Shown in pieces: positions 1-9,341 of a stretch of DNA of 64,000 bases. Numbering within the stretch: position 1 is the stretch's first letter; each line of letters starts with the position of its first letter. The notes below the pieces were generated by a model that worked only from the letters and a program-made list of their open reading frames with translations, did no database searches and had not been told where the DNA came from. The translations under genes and the position numbers were made by a program. The stretch is taken from NCBI RefSeq assembly GCF_014651115.1, contig NZ_BMWG01000001.1, positions 764,320-828,319 on the forward strand, written 5' to 3'. The DNA comes from Streptomyces inusitatus (GTDB taxonomy: Bacteria; Actinomycetota; Actinomycetes; Streptomycetales; Streptomycetaceae).

Positions 1-60
1 CGCACCGGCTGAGCCGGAGGGCGAGGGGCCGGGGAATCGTTTCCCCTTGTACGCGGAGGG

Positions 61-876
61 TCAGCCCCGCAACAGGGCTTCCAGGGTGAGCGCGATGCCG
101 TCCTCGTCATTGGCGGCGGTCACATCCGTGGCCACGGCCTTCAGACCGGGGTGGGCGTTGGCCATCGCCACTCCCCGGGCCGCCCAGCCGAACATCGGTA
201 TGTCGTTGGGCATGTCGCCGAAGGCGATCGTGTCCGCCGCCCGAAGGCCGAGGCGACGGGAGGCCAGGGAGAGCCCGGTGGCCTTGGAGAGCCCCAGCGG
301 GAGGATCTCCACGATCCCCGGACCGGCCACCACCACATCCACCAGACCGCCGACGGTCTCCTTGCCCGCCTTGGCGAGGGCGTCGTCGTCGAGGGTGGGG
401 TGCTGGATGTAGATCTTGTTCAGCGGGGCCGCCCAGATCTCCGCCGGATCGCTGAGGGCGACATGGGGGAGCGGGCCGTCATGAACCGCGTATCCCGCGC
501 TGACCAGCACCTCGCCGTCGAGCCCGTCCCGGCTGGCGGCGAGGTGCAGCGGGCCGACCTCCGCCTCCAGCTTGGCCAGGGCCAGCCCGGCGAGCTGCCG
601 GTCCAGGGTCAGCGAGGTCAGCAGCCGCCGCTCTCCCGCGTGGTAGAGCTGAGCGCCCTGCGCGCAGATCGCGAGCCCCTTGTACCCGAGATCGTCCAGT
701 ATCGGCCGGGTCCAGGGCGCTGAGCGCCCGGTCACCACGATGTGCGTGGCACCCGCCGCGGTGGCCGCGGCGAGCGCTTCGCGGGTGCGCCGCGAGACGG
801 TGCCGTCGCTCCGCAGCAGGGTGCCGTCGAGGTCGGTGGCGATCAGCCGGTACGGGAAGGAGGGCGCGGGGCTCAC
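61..876 (-). CDS. HAD-superfamily (Cof-type) phosphatase
   Basis: A 271-residue cytosolic phosphatase of the haloacid dehalogenase superfamily. HAD motif I is at residues 10-18 ([10 protein letters not shown], with the nucleophile Asp and acid/base Asp), motif II is VVTGRS, and motif IV is [10 protein letters not shown] near residue 215; this arrangement with a C2-type cap fits the Cof/YbiV subfamily that dephosphorylates sugar phosphates or nucleotides. The GTG start (876-874) overlaps the serS stop as GTGA, so the gene is translationally coupled to serS. An upstream in-frame extension inside serS exists but is a shadow. The exact substrate cannot be read from sequence. Confidence 0.9.
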   Translation of the reverse strand: MSPAPSFPYRLIATDLDGTLLRSDGTVSRRTREALAAATAAGATHIVVTGRSAPWTRPILDDLGYKGLAICAQGAQLYHAGERRLLTSLTLDRQLAGLALAKLEAEVGPLHLAASRDGLDGEVLVSAGYAVHDGPLPHVALSDPAEIWAAPLNKIYIQHPTLDDDALAKAGKETVGGLVDVVVAGPGIVEILPLGLSKATGLSLASRRLGLRAADTIAFGDMPNDIPMFGWAARGVAMANAHPGLKAVATDVTAANDEDGIALTLEALLRG

Positions 877-2162
877 TTGGCGATCGGCTCCAGGATCTCC
901 CGGCCGCCGAGGTAGGGGCGGAGCACCGGAGGCACCCGCACCGAGCCGTCGGCCAGCTGGTGGTTCTCCAGGATGGCCACGATGGTGCGCGGTACGGCGC
1001 AGAGCGTGCCGTTCAGCGTCGCCAGCGGCTGGACCGTCTTCTTGCCGTCGGCGCTCTCGCGCATCCGGACCGACAGCCGGCGGGCCTGGAAGCTGTCGCA
1101 GTTCGACGCCGAGGTCAGCTCGCGGTACTTGCCCTGGGTCGGGATCCACGCCTCGCAGTCGTACTTGCGGGAGGCGGAGGAGCCGAGGTCGCCGGTGGCC
1201 ACGTCGATCACCTGGAAGGGCAGCTCAAGGCTGGTCAGCCACTGCTTCTCCCACTCCAGCAGCCGCAGGTGCTCGGCCTCGGCGTCCTCCGGGGCGACGT
1301 ACGAGAACATCTCGACCTTGTCGAACTGGTGCACACGGAAGATGCCCCGGGTGTCCTTGCCGTACGTCCCGGCCTCACGGCGGAAGCACGGGGAGAAGCC
1401 GGCGTACCGCAGCGGCAGCTTCTCGGCCTCGATGATCTCGTCCATGTGGTACGCGGCGAGCGGGACCTCGGAGGTGCCGACCAGGTAGTAGTCGTCCTTC
1501 TCCAGGTGGTAGACGTTCTCCGCGGCCTGGCCGAGGAAGCCGGTGCCCTCCATGGCGCGCGGGCGGACCAGCGCCGGGGTGAGCATCGGGATGAAGCCGG
1601 CCTCGGTGGCCTGCGCGATCGCCGCGTTGACCAGCGCCAGCTCCAGCAGGGCCCCGACACCGGTGAGGTAGTAGAAGCGCGAGCCCGACACCTTGGCGCC
1701 GCGCTCGACGTCGATGGCGCCCAGCGACTCGCCCAGCTCCAGATGGTCCTTGGGCTCGAAGCCCTCGGCCGCGAAGTCGCGGACGGTGCCGTGCGTCTCC
1801 AGGACGACGAAGTCCTCCTCGCCGCCGACCGGAACGTCCTCGTGGACGATGTTGCCCAGCAGGAGGAGAAGCCGGCGGGCCTCCTCGTCGGCCTCGTGCT
1901 GCTCGGCGTCGGCGGCCTTGACGTCGGCCTTCAGCTGCTCGGCCTTCTTCAGCAGCTCGGCGCGCTCCTCGGGAGCGGCCTTGGGGATGAGCTTGCCGAG
2001 CTGCTTCTGCTCGGAGCGCAGCTCGTCGAAGCGGAGCCCTGACGACCTGCGCCGCTCATCGGCGGAGAGCAGGGCGTCGACGAGGTCGACGTCCTCTCCA
2101 CGGGCGCGCTGGGAGGCGCGGACACGGTCGGGGTCCTCACGGAGCAGGCGAAGGTCAATCAC
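873..2162 (-). CDS. serS: Seryl-tRNA synthetase
   Basis: A 429-residue class II aminoacyl-tRNA synthetase that charges tRNA-Ser with serine using ATP. The N-terminal ~110 residues form the long antiparallel coiled-coil arm (Glu/Lys/Leu-rich, with runs such as [18 protein letters not shown]) that contacts the variable arm of tRNA-Ser. Motif 2 ([20 protein letters not shown]) and motif 3 ([19 protein letters not shown]) are intact. Length is normal for bacterial SerRS. It starts with ATG at 2162 and overlaps the downstream HAD phosphatase by 4 bp. Three tRNA-Ser genes (UGA, GCU, CGA) lie in the same window. Confidence 0.98.
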   Translation of the reverse strand: MIDLRLLREDPDRVRASQRARGEDVDLVDALLSADERRRSSGLRFDELRSEQKQLGKLIPKAAPEERAELLKKAEQLKADVKAADAEQHEADEEARRLLLLLGNIVHEDVPVGGEEDFVVLETHGTVRDFAAEGFEPKDHLELGESLGAIDVERGAKVSGSRFYYLTGVGALLELALVNAAIAQATEAGFIPMLTPALVRPRAMEGTGFLGQAAENVYHLEKDDYYLVGTSEVPLAAYHMDEIIEAEKLPLRYAGFSPCFRREAGTYGKDTRGIFRVHQFDKVEMFSYVAPEDAEAEHLRLLEWEKQWLTSLELPFQVIDVATGDLGSSASRKYDCEAWIPTQGKYRELTSASNCDSFQARRLSVRMRESADGKKTVQPLATLNGTLCAVPRTIVAILENHQLADGSVRVPPVLRPYLGGREILEPIAK

Positions 2163-2732
2163 CCCACCAGGCTACCGGTGCGGACTCTCCGCCCGGCCAC
2201 TCGTTATAGCCTTGCGCGGCTTTTCGCCCCAATTGATGCACTTTGCGAAGAAAGGGAAGGTGATCCGGAATCAATGGGAGGAGCGTCAAGTAAACACCAT
2301 CCCATTCGCTGGAACGGGGCAGTCGCCCGAGGCCGAAATTGACCGTTATCCCTTGTGGAGTGCGGGACTTGGGTCGCTCTTGTCCACAGGGATGTGCACT
2401 TCCGAAGAGTTATCCACAGCCTGTGCGGAAAAGTTGTGGATGGTGAGAGTGATCTTTCACCGTCCGGCACGCGGGGCCTGGGATTCCTCTCCCAAACCCG
2501 TCGCACCCACTCATTCGGGTGGGAATTGCTCGCTCCAAAGAGTTGATCAATGAAAAGAAGGTGACAAGACGGTGGCGGGACCCCTGGCGGACCTGTGGAG
2601 AGGGGTGGGGTGAACAGGCCGATTTGTCGATGTCGTGGAGCTTGGGTTGTCGACTTGTCCCCAGGTCGAGGACAAAGCCTGTGGATAACTCTGTGGATGC
2701 CGAAAATCAGCAGGTAGGACAGTTGGCCGAGG
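2163..2732. promoter_or_regulatory. DnaA-box cluster in gene-free region between serS and pheA
   Basis: This 570-bp stretch has no credible gene and is lower in GC than its surroundings. It holds exact DnaA boxes: TTGTCCACA at 2380-2388, TTATCCACA at 2410-2418 and the reverse-strand TGTGGATAA at 2680-2688. Near matches include TTGTCCCCA (2655-2663), TTATCCCTT (2346-2354), TGTGGATGG (2435-2443), TGTGGAGAG (2594-2602) and TGTGGATGC (2692-2700). Spacing is irregular. Such a cluster next to serS rather than between dnaA and dnaN suggests a DnaA-titration site; I recall a published Streptomyces DnaA-box cluster (H69) near oriC that limits replication, and this may be its equivalent. The serS promoter must also lie here. 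Confidence 0.7.
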
Positions 2733-3671
2733 TCAGGCGCGGCCGTCCATCGAGCGCACCAGCCAGTCCGACGCCGCCGTGAACTCCTCGTCCGAGGTGC
2801 CCAGCCGCGGCGGCTCCACCTCCTCGGGGGACACCCCCGCGCGGGGGTAGGAGCCGAGGAACCGCACCTGCGGGCAGATCCGCTTCAGCCCCATGAGCGC
2901 CTCCGCGACCCGACGCTCGGAGATGTGTCCCTCCGCGTCCACGGCGAAGCAGTAGTTGCCGATGCCCGCTCCGGTGGGCCGGGACTGGATCAGCATCAGA
3001 TTGACGCCGCGCACGGCGAACTCCTGGAGCAGTTCGAGCAGTGCTCCCGGCCGGTCGTCCCCGCCCAGCCAGATGACCACGGACGTCTTGTCCGCGCCGG
3101 TCGGCGCGGCGGGTCTGGCGGGCCTGCCCACCAGGACGAACCGGGTCTCCGCGTTCTTCGCGTCGTGGATCTCGGTCACCAGCGGCTCCAGGCCGTAGGT
3201 GGCCGCCGCGAACTCGCCCGCGAAGGCCGCGTCGTACTTCCCCTCCTGCACCAGCCGCGCGCCGTCGGCGTTCGACGCGGCGGACTCCCACAGCGCGTCC
3301 GGCAGATGCGTCCGCAGCCAGTTGCGCACCTGGGGCTGGGCCACCGGGTGCCCGGTCACGGTCTTGATCGAGGACAGCTCGGTGCCCGGGCGCACCAGCA
3401 GCGCGAAGGCGATCGGCAGCAGCACCTCGCGGTAGATCATCAGCGGCTCGCCGGCCGCCAGCTCGTCGAGGGTCGCGGTGACACCGCCCTCCACGGAGTT
3501 CTCGATCGGCACGAGGGCGGCGGCGGCGTCCCCGTTGCGCACGGCGTCGAGCGCGGCGGGCACGGACACCATCGGCACGAGCTCCCGGGTGGCGGCCTCC
3601 GGCAGCGTACGGAGGGCGGCCTCGGTGAAGGTGCCCTCGGGGCCCAGATACGTGTAGCGCGTGGCTGACAT
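2733..3671 (-). CDS. pheA: Prephenate dehydratase
   Basis: A 312-residue cytosolic enzyme that converts prephenate to phenylpyruvate, CO2 and water in phenylalanine synthesis. The N-terminal PDT domain opens with YLGPEGTFTEAA, and the catalytic TRF triad appears as AETRFVLVG near residue 180. An ACT regulatory domain follows (VVIWLGGDDRPGALLELLQEF). The usual ESRP phenylalanine-binding motif reads QSRP (IQSRPTGAGIGNYCF), so feedback sensitivity could differ from the enterobacterial enzyme. No chorismate mutase domain is fused. It starts with ATG at 3671. The DnaA-box region separates it from serS downstream. Confidence 0.96.
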   Translation of the reverse strand: MSATRYTYLGPEGTFTEAALRTLPEAATRELVPMVSVPAALDAVRNGDAAAALVPIENSVEGGVTATLDELAAGEPLMIYREVLLPIAFALLVRPGTELSSIKTVTGHPVAQPQVRNWLRTHLPDALWESAASNADGARLVQEGKYDAAFAGEFAAATYGLEPLVTEIHDAKNAETRFVLVGRPARPAAPTGADKTSVVIWLGGDDRPGALLELLQEFAVRGVNLMLIQSRPTGAGIGNYCFAVDAEGHISERRVAEALMGLKRICPQVRFLGSYPRAGVSPEEVEPPRLGTSDEEFTAASDWLVRSMDGRA

Positions 3672-3779
3672 ACGGTCACCCTAATGCGGCCGGGGACACC
3701 CCAGGACCGGTACGCCGACAGACGACCGCCACCGGCCGGCCAGCGGCCCGCCAGTGCGCGCCGAGGGCCCTGCCCACGC

Positions 3780-3817
3780 GGGTAAGGGGCGCCCGCAAGG
3801 GAGGCCGCCCCTTACCC
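3780..3817 (-). terminator. Terminator of the copper/DyP operon
   Basis: A 12-bp perfect inverted repeat (GGGTAAGGGGCG / CGCCCCTTACCC, 3780-3791 and 3806-3817) with a 14-nt loop sits 15 bp beyond the stop of the DyP peroxidase gene and before pheA. It is GC-rich without a long T-run, as is usual in Streptomyces. Confidence 0.7.
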
Positions 3818-3831
3818 GCGCACGGCCCTCC

Positions 3832-5157
3832 TCAGGACTCCAGCAGCCGCTGGCCCACGTACTCGCCCTCCCGCGCGCCGCCCGGCACCACGAACAGCCC
3901 GCTCGCCTCGTGGCGCAGGAACGGCGAGAGCGCGTCCCCCCGGTCGAGCTTGCGCTGCACCGGCACGAAGCCGCGCAGCGGGTCCGCCTGCCAGCAGATG
4001 AAGAGCAGACCGGCGTCCGGCGTCCCGTCGGCCCCGATGCCGTCGTGGTACGAGAACGGCCGCCGCAGCATCGCGGCCCCGCCGTTCTGCTCCGGGGCGG
4101 AGATCCGGGCGTGCGCGTTGGCCGCGATGACCGGCTTCCCGTCCGGACCCAGCTCGTCGAGGGCGAGCGGGGTGCTCTCGCCGCCGCCGGTCAGCGGCGC
4201 GCCGTCGGACTTCCGCCGTCCGATGACGCCCTCCTGCTTCGCGGTCGAAAGGCGCTCCCAGTCGTCCAGCAGCATCCGGATACGGCGTACGACCGCGTAG
4301 GAGCCGCCCGTCAGCCAGCCGTGCTCGGTGCCTGCGGGAACGAAGATCCGCCGGTCGAAGTCCGGCTCGGAGGGCTTGGGGTTGTTGGTGCCGTCGATCT
4401 GGCCCATCAGATTGCGGGTGGTCATCGGGCGGGCGGTGGCGCCGGGCGCGCGGTTGAAGCCGTTCATCTGCCAGCGCACCCGGGCCGTGTCCCCCGCCGC
4501 CTTCTGGATCGCGCGCAGCGCGTGGAAGGCGACCAGCCCGTCGTCCGCCCCGATCTGCACCCACAGATCGCCCTCCGAGCGTCTGGGGTCCAGCCGGTCG
4601 GCGGAGAAGGGGGGCAGCGGGTCGAGCCCGGCGGGCCGCCGGGCCGTCAGCCCCGTACGCCCGAAGAAGGTACGGCCGAATCCGAAGGTGACGGTCAGCG
4701 AGGAGGGACCGGCGTCCAGCGCGACGCCGGTGTCCTCCCGGGAGGCCGGACGGCCCGCCATCAGCTCCGCCGCCAGCGCCGACCAGCGGCGCATCAGCGC
4801 CGCCGCCTCCTTGCGGCCCGCGCCGGGGGACAGGTCGAAGGCGATCAGATGGCCGCTGGACTGCATCGCGGTGGTGATGCCGGGCTGGTGCTCGCCGTGG
4901 AAGGCGACCACACCGGAGCCGACCGTGCTGAGCGCGGTCGGGGCGGCGTCGGCCGCGGCGGCGTGCGCCGCGGCCCCGCCCGCCGCGCCCAGCGCCAGAC
5001 CGGCCGCGCCCGCCGCACCGGCGGTGCCGAGCAGCCGCCGCCTGGAGACGCCCGCCGGAGCCGGGGCCCCGGCGGCCCCGGCGGCTCCGGGGCCGCCGTC
5101 GCTCGGCCCGGGGTTCTCCGGCCGCGCGGCCTGCTGCTTCAATGCCTCAGCTTTCAT
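3832..5157 (-). CDS. dtpA: Tat-exported DyP-type peroxidase (EfeB/DtpA family)
   Basis: A 441-residue heme peroxidase predicted to be exported folded by the Tat pathway. The twin-arginine motif SRRRLL is at residues 38-43, followed by an Ala/Gly-rich hydrophobic stretch. The DyP signature GxxDG is present as GQIDGTNNP. Class A DyPs use H2O2 to oxidise dyes, iron porphyrins or copper-related substrates. The gene is last in an operon with CopCD, a PCu(A)C chaperone, Sco1 and a YcnI-like protein, which matches the S. lividans arrangement where DtpA, ECuC and Sco cooperate in extracytoplasmic copper supply and radical-copper oxidase maturation (recalled literature). Only 7 bp separate it from the CopCD stop. 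Confidence 0.93.
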   Translation of the reverse strand: MKAEALKQQAARPENPGPSDGGPGAAGAAGAPAPAGVSRRRLLGTAGAAGAAGLALGAAGGAAAHAAAADAAPTALSTVGSGVVAFHGEHQPGITTAMQSSGHLIAFDLSPGAGRKEAAALMRRWSALAAELMAGRPASREDTGVALDAGPSSLTVTFGFGRTFFGRTGLTARRPAGLDPLPPFSADRLDPRRSEGDLWVQIGADDGLVAFHALRAIQKAAGDTARVRWQMNGFNRAPGATARPMTTRNLMGQIDGTNNPKPSEPDFDRRIFVPAGTEHGWLTGGSYAVVRRIRMLLDDWERLSTAKQEGVIGRRKSDGAPLTGGGESTPLALDELGPDGKPVIAANAHARISAPEQNGGAAMLRRPFSYHDGIGADGTPDAGLLFICWQADPLRGFVPVQRKLDRGDALSPFLRHEASGLFVVPGGAREGEYVGQRLLES

Positions 5158-5164
5158 GAGCGGC

Positions 5165-7219
5165 TCAGCCGATCCTCACGGTCTCGTCGATGGTCGTCTG
5201 GTCGATGTCGGAGGTCCGGACCGTCACCTGGACCGTCCACTCCCCGGGCATCGGGATCTGGATCGACTTCGCGCTCCAGTGCCCCGCCGACAGTCGCTCG
5301 GCGGTGACCGGGAGCGGGCCGATCCGCTGCTCCCGCAGGGTGAGGGAGACCTTCGCCTCGGGGACGTCCATCGGCTTCCCGTCCGGGCTCTCGACCCGGA
5401 GATGCAGTTCGTTGCCGCCGGAGCGGGCCGGGTCCAGGGTCAGCCGCACGGTGCCCCGGCCGTCCGGGCCGCCGGTGTCGAACGGCAGCTTCAGCTCGGC
5501 GGGCCCCCGCGCCGCCGCCGGGGCCCCGCCGCCGCCCGCCTTCGCCGCGGTCTCCGTCGTACGGCCCGGTTCGGTCGCCGTCAGCACGGTGGTCACCACG
5601 AGCACCACCACCGCGACGCTCGCCTCGGCGAGCACGGAACGGCGCAGTCCGGCGCGGTCGGGGTCGGCGTCCCGCGCCTTCTTGAGGCGGGCGGTGTCCA
5701 GCGCGGCCCGCTGACGGGCCAGTTGCGCGACCCGCTCGGGGGCCTCGTCCGGGCCGCTCTGGGCGGTGGTGCCGCCCGTCTCCTTCTCCTCGGCCGCCGA
5801 ACCACCCGTACCGGTGGTTTCGGCGGCGGCGGGCACAGAGACGAGATCCGCGACGCCGGCCGGTTCGGGCGCGTCCGGAGCGTCGGGTCCGTCGGCCGGT
5901 TCGGGGGCGTCGCCGAGCCGGGCGGTCCACTTCCGGGAGAACCACGCGACGCCGACCATCAGCGCCACCAGCACGGCCTTGGTCAGCAGGAGCTGTCCGT
6001 ACGGCGTCCCGGTCAGCGCCGACCACGAGCCGATCTGCCGCCAGGACTGGTAGATCCCGGTCGCCGCCAGGACGACCACGCTGATGAAGGCGACCCGTGA
6101 GAACCGGCGTACCGCCGAGGCCTCGATCGACGGCGCGCGGTGCAGCGCGGTCAGCAGCGCCGCGAGCCCGCCGAGCCAGCAGGCGACGGCCAGCAGATGC
6201 AGGATGTCGAGGGGCATCGCGAGCCCCGTCTGGATCCCGGTGGAGGCGTGCTCGGAGAGCGCCCAGGTGGCGGCTATCCCGGTGGCGACGACGGTGCCGC
6301 CGACGGCGAGGCCGAAGGTGAGGTCCTTCTGCCGCGCCGCCTCCCCGGGAAGGCCCGGCAGGCCGGCCCGCTCCTGCTTCGCGTACGACCCGAAGAGCAC
6401 CGCGATGAACAGCGAGGCCGCGCCGAGCAGCAGCAGCCGGGAGACCAGCGCCGCCCCCGTCCTGCTCTCCAGGACGGCGGGCAGCCCGCTCAGATCGAAT
6501 ACGTCCGACAGTCCGCCGGAGCGGGTGTACGGGCCGCGCAGCAGCAGCATCGCGAGGGTGGCGGCGGTGAGCGTCACCCATCCGTACGCGACGAGCCGCT
6601 GGAGCGGCCGGACCGAGGCCCCGCGCCGCCAGCAGAGCAGGATGAAGGCGGCCGCGCCGACCATCAGGGTGAAGCCCGTGTACGCGGCATAGCGGGCGAT
6701 GTCGTAGAGGAGGCCGACGGCCCCGCCGCCCGCCTCGCCGGAGGGCAGGGAGACCGAGGTCTCGGAGGGCGCGCCGACGGAGAAGGTGAACGCGCCGGAG
6801 ACGGGGTGGCTGTCGGCCGACACCGCCTGCCAGGCGACGGTGTAGGTGCCGTCGGACAGACCGGTCCGGAGATCGACCGCGTAGCGGACCGTGCCGTCCT
6901 GGGAGAGATCGCGGACGGTGGCGCGGTCGGCGCGCTCACCGCCGGGGCCGAGGACCCGGATCGAGTCCTTCCCCATGGCGATCTGCTCGGAGAAGGTGAG
7001 ACTCACTTCCTTCGGGGCGGTGGCGACCACCGCCCCGTCCTTTGGATCGCTCCCGGTCAGGGCGGCGTGGGCCGCCGCGGGCCCGGCGGCGGTGAGCAGC
7101 GCGCCGAGGACCGTGCACAGGAGCACGGCCACGGCGAGCAGCGCCCGCGGCGGGGAGGTCGCCCCCGGCGTGTGCCGGGCCGGGTTCGGGCCGAGGTGCG
7201 GGGCGGTGGTGGCTTTCAT
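5165..7219 (-). CDS. Fused CopC-CopD-type copper resistance/uptake protein (YcnJ-like)
   Basis: A 684-residue membrane protein. After a signal segment (residues ~25-50) comes a CopC domain beginning HAALTGSDPKDGAVV, whose N-terminal His is the usual Cu(II) ligand after signal cleavage. It continues into a CopD block of about eight transmembrane helices (residues ~160-430), a charged Pro/Glu/Thr-rich cytosolic loop (~435-530), another membrane segment (~540), and a C-terminal extracytoplasmic beta domain resembling YtkA. The likely role is binding copper outside and moving it across the membrane. It lies between the PCu(A)C gene (22 bp upstream) and the DyP gene in one operon. Confidence 0.88.
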   Translation of the reverse strand: MKATTAPHLGPNPARHTPGATSPPRALLAVAVLLCTVLGALLTAAGPAAAHAALTGSDPKDGAVVATAPKEVSLTFSEQIAMGKDSIRVLGPGGERADRATVRDLSQDGTVRYAVDLRTGLSDGTYTVAWQAVSADSHPVSGAFTFSVGAPSETSVSLPSGEAGGGAVGLLYDIARYAAYTGFTLMVGAAAFILLCWRRGASVRPLQRLVAYGWVTLTAATLAMLLLRGPYTRSGGLSDVFDLSGLPAVLESRTGAALVSRLLLLGAASLFIAVLFGSYAKQERAGLPGLPGEAARQKDLTFGLAVGGTVVATGIAATWALSEHASTGIQTGLAMPLDILHLLAVACWLGGLAALLTALHRAPSIEASAVRRFSRVAFISVVVLAATGIYQSWRQIGSWSALTGTPYGQLLLTKAVLVALMVGVAWFSRKWTARLGDAPEPADGPDAPDAPEPAGVADLVSVPAAAETTGTGGSAAEEKETGGTTAQSGPDEAPERVAQLARQRAALDTARLKKARDADPDRAGLRRSVLAEASVAVVVLVVTTVLTATEPGRTTETAAKAGGGGAPAAARGPAELKLPFDTGGPDGRGTVRLTLDPARSGGNELHLRVESPDGKPMDVPEAKVSLTLREQRIGPLPVTAERLSAGHWSAKSIQIPMPGEWTVQVTVRTSDIDQTTIDETVRIG

Positions 7220-7241
7220 GGCGTGGTCGGTCCCCTCGTCC

Positions 7242-7706
7242 TCAGTGTTTCGCGGGGTTGTGCGTCGCCGCCTTGACCGGAAGGTCGACCGTGATCGGGT
7301 CGGACTTCTCGAAGTGCAGCTTCACGGGGACCTTCTCGCCCTGCTTCGGCCGCTGCTTCAGCCCCATGAACATGATGTGACTGCCACCGCGCGCGAGGTC
7401 CAGCCTGCCGTCGGCGGGGACGTCGAACGCCTCCACCTTCCGCATCTTCTGGTCCTTGGACTCATGGATCGTCACATCATCGGACAAGGTGCTGGTGACG
7501 GAGGTGAGCCGGTCGGCCCCGCCGTCGTTGCGCACGGTCAGAAACCCGGCGGCCATGTCGCTGACGGGCTGGGGCATGAACGCGCCGTCGACCTTCAGCT
7601 CCGGAGCGGGCGCTTCGCCCTCCGCGGAGCAGCCGGTCAGGGCCAGGGCCAGCGCCGTGCCCAGCGCGACGGCGCCCGCCGCCGCGCCGCGGGTGGTCGG
7701 GGTCAC
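7242..7706 (-). CDS. PCu(A)C-type periplasmic copper chaperone lipoprotein
   Basis: A 154-residue secreted lipoprotein with a signal peptide and lipobox LALTGC. Methionine/histidine copper ligands occur as TIHESKDQKMRK and SHIMFMGLK, matching the H(M)x10Mx21HxM signature of PCu(A)C (DUF461). Members carry Cu(I) to Sco1 and the CuA site of cytochrome c oxidase; in Streptomyces this protein has been called ECuC. The GTG start at 7706 overlaps the stop of the Sco1 gene as GTGA, so the two are translationally coupled. Longer in-frame starts lie inside the Sco1 gene and are not supported. Confidence 0.92.
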   Translation of the reverse strand: MTPTTRGAAAGAVALGTALALALTGCSAEGEAPAPELKVDGAFMPQPVSDMAAGFLTVRNDGGADRLTSVTSTLSDDVTIHESKDQKMRKVEAFDVPADGRLDLARGGSHIMFMGLKQRPKQGEKVPVKLHFEKSDPITVDLPVKAATHNPAKH

Positions 7707-8383
7707 GGATTCTCCCCGCGGATGAGCTTGGGCAGATCCTTGGCGAACTGGTCGGAGGAGGTGTCCTCGCCGTAGAGGACGTATCCCTTGTCCGTCTTCG
7801 GCGAGAAGGCGACGACCTGCGCGCCGTGCATGGAGACGATGGTGTCGTCCTTCTGCTTCTTCGGCGCGTCGATGCCGATGCCCATCTGACGGGCCCCCGC
7901 CTGGATGGTCGGGAAGTCGCCGCTCAGCCCGACGAAGGACGCGTCCCCGGCGCTGGGCAGCCACTTGCCCAGCTCGGCGGGGGTGTCCCGCTCGGGGTCC
8001 GTCGTCACGAAGACGACCTGGAGCTTGTCCTGGTCGGCCTTGGGCAGCGTCTTCTCGGCGATGGCGATATTGCTCATCGTCAGCGGGCAGACGTCCGGGC
8101 AGTTGGTGTAGCCGAAGAAGACGAGCGTCGGCTTGCCGGCGGTCCGCTCGCGCAGATCGAACTTCTTGCCCTTGGTGTCCGTCAGCACCAGGTCCGGCTT
8201 GGTGTACGGCCGGTCCAGCACGGTTCCGGCGGCGTCCTTGTCGCGCCCGGAGAGGTCGGTCACGATGCTGCCGGAGTCGTTGGAGGGCTTGGCGGCGGCG
8301 TCCTTCTCGCCGGAGGAGCAGGCGGACAGGAGGAGTGCGGCGGCCACGGCGAGGGCGGCGGCCGGCACGGTCTTCTTAACCAT
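7703..8383 (-). CDS. SCO1/SenC-type copper chaperone lipoprotein
   Basis: A 226-residue lipoprotein (lipobox LLLSAC) with a thioredoxin-like SCO1 domain. The copper-binding CxxxC is in FFGYTNCPDVCPLTM, and the distal His ligand is probably in SMHGAQVVAF. It delivers copper to the CuA centre of the aa3 oxidase and, in Streptomyces, is linked to development under low copper. It is coupled by a 4-bp overlap to the PCu(A)C gene downstream and follows the YcnI-like gene by 48 bp. Confidence 0.93.
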   Translation of the reverse strand: MVKKTVPAAALAVAAALLLSACSSGEKDAAAKPSNDSGSIVTDLSGRDKDAAGTVLDRPYTKPDLVLTDTKGKKFDLRERTAGKPTLVFFGYTNCPDVCPLTMSNIAIAEKTLPKADQDKLQVVFVTTDPERDTPAELGKWLPSAGDASFVGLSGDFPTIQAGARQMGIGIDAPKKQKDDTIVSMHGAQVVAFSPKTDKGYVLYGEDTSSDQFAKDLPKLIRGENP

Positions 8384-8431
8384 CGAGAGATCCCAGATCT
8401 GAGTACGGGGAAGGGTGGGCGAAGCGGTCCG

Positions 8432-9247
8432 TCAGGAGGAGCGCCGACGGCCCGCCAGGACGCCGAAGGCGACGCCGACGGCTCCGACGAGGATTCCGAC
8501 GACCGCCAGGACACGGGCGGTGGAGTCCGAGTCGTCGGAGGACGAGGCCGCGCTCTCCTTGGCGTCCTTGGAGTCCTTGGCGTGCGAGCCGTCCTCGGTG
8601 TGCGAGCCGTCCTTGGCGTCGTCGGCGGCCGGGGTGCCGTGGTGGTCGTCGGCCGCTGCCGACAGCTCCAGGACCGGCGCGGGCGACTCGGGCTCCGTGC
8701 CCTCCTTCGGGGCCTCGATCCAGCGCACGACCTCCTTGTTGTCGTACGTCTGGAGGGCCTTGAAGACCAGCTGGTCGGCGTTCTCCGGCAGCTGACCCAG
8801 CGAGAGGGGGAACTGCTGGAACTGCCCCGGCCCGATCTTGGAGCCGTCGGCGGTCCAGGTCACCTTGGAGACCGCCTCGGTGATCTGCCGGCCGTGCGAC
8901 TCGATCGGCTTGGCCAGCTTCGACTTGCTGACCGTCACCTTCCAGCCCGGCACGGGCTGCGGCAGCACCGAGGCCAGCGGGTGCTCGGTCGGCATGCTGA
9001 TCTCAAGCTTCACGGTGGAGGCGCTGTCCCGCTCATTGGGGACCTTGAAGTTGACCGTCGCGTAACCGCCCTTGGCGGCCTCGCCCTGCGGCTGGACGCT
9101 GACGTGCGCGGCGGCGGTGCCGGAGAACAGCAGTACGGCCGAGACGGCGACGGCGGCGGTCGCCGTGGCTCTCACAGCGAAACGCGAGGAGGCGGAGGAG
9201 GAAGCGGAGGAAGCGGCGGAAACGTTCTGGACTCTGTTGACGCTCAT
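8432..9247 (-). CDS. YcnI-like DUF1775 membrane-anchored copper-binding protein
   Basis: A 271-residue protein with an N-terminal signal sequence ending in GTAAAHVSVQP. After cleavage the mature protein would begin with His, a proposed copper ligand in YcnI. The DUF1775 beta domain spans ~residues 45-190, then an acidic/His/Ser/Asp-rich linker (repeated EDGSH, KDSKDAK) and one C-terminal transmembrane helix with a basic RRRSS tail. The ATG at 9247 has a GGAG 11 nt upstream. In Bacillus YcnI pairs with the CopCD-like YcnJ, and the same pairing is seen here. Confidence 0.9.
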   Translation of the reverse strand: MSVNRVQNVSAASSASSSASSRFAVRATATAAVAVSAVLLFSGTAAAHVSVQPQGEAAKGGYATVNFKVPNERDSASTVKLEISMPTEHPLASVLPQPVPGWKVTVSKSKLAKPIESHGRQITEAVSKVTWTADGSKIGPGQFQQFPLSLGQLPENADQLVFKALQTYDNKEVVRWIEAPKEGTEPESPAPVLELSAAADDHHGTPAADDAKDGSHTEDGSHAKDSKDAKESAASSSDDSDSTARVLAVVGILVGAVGVAFGVLAGRRRSS

Positions 9248-9341
9248 GACGAAGACACTCCACGGTGAGGAGGGACGAGGACGTGCCGGACGGAGGAAGA
9301 ACGCGCGGCACCACGGCCGCGCTCCCGTCGAGTCGGCCGTG

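Noticed and set aside
2204..2506. Open frame on the minus strand in the DnaA-box region
   Set aside because: Composition is not Streptomyces-like coding, there is no ribosome-binding site, and it crosses the DnaA boxes.
2163..2732. Chromosomal origin oriC
   Set aside because: DnaA boxes are present but dnaA and dnaN do not flank them, and the number of boxes is far below a Streptomyces oriC.
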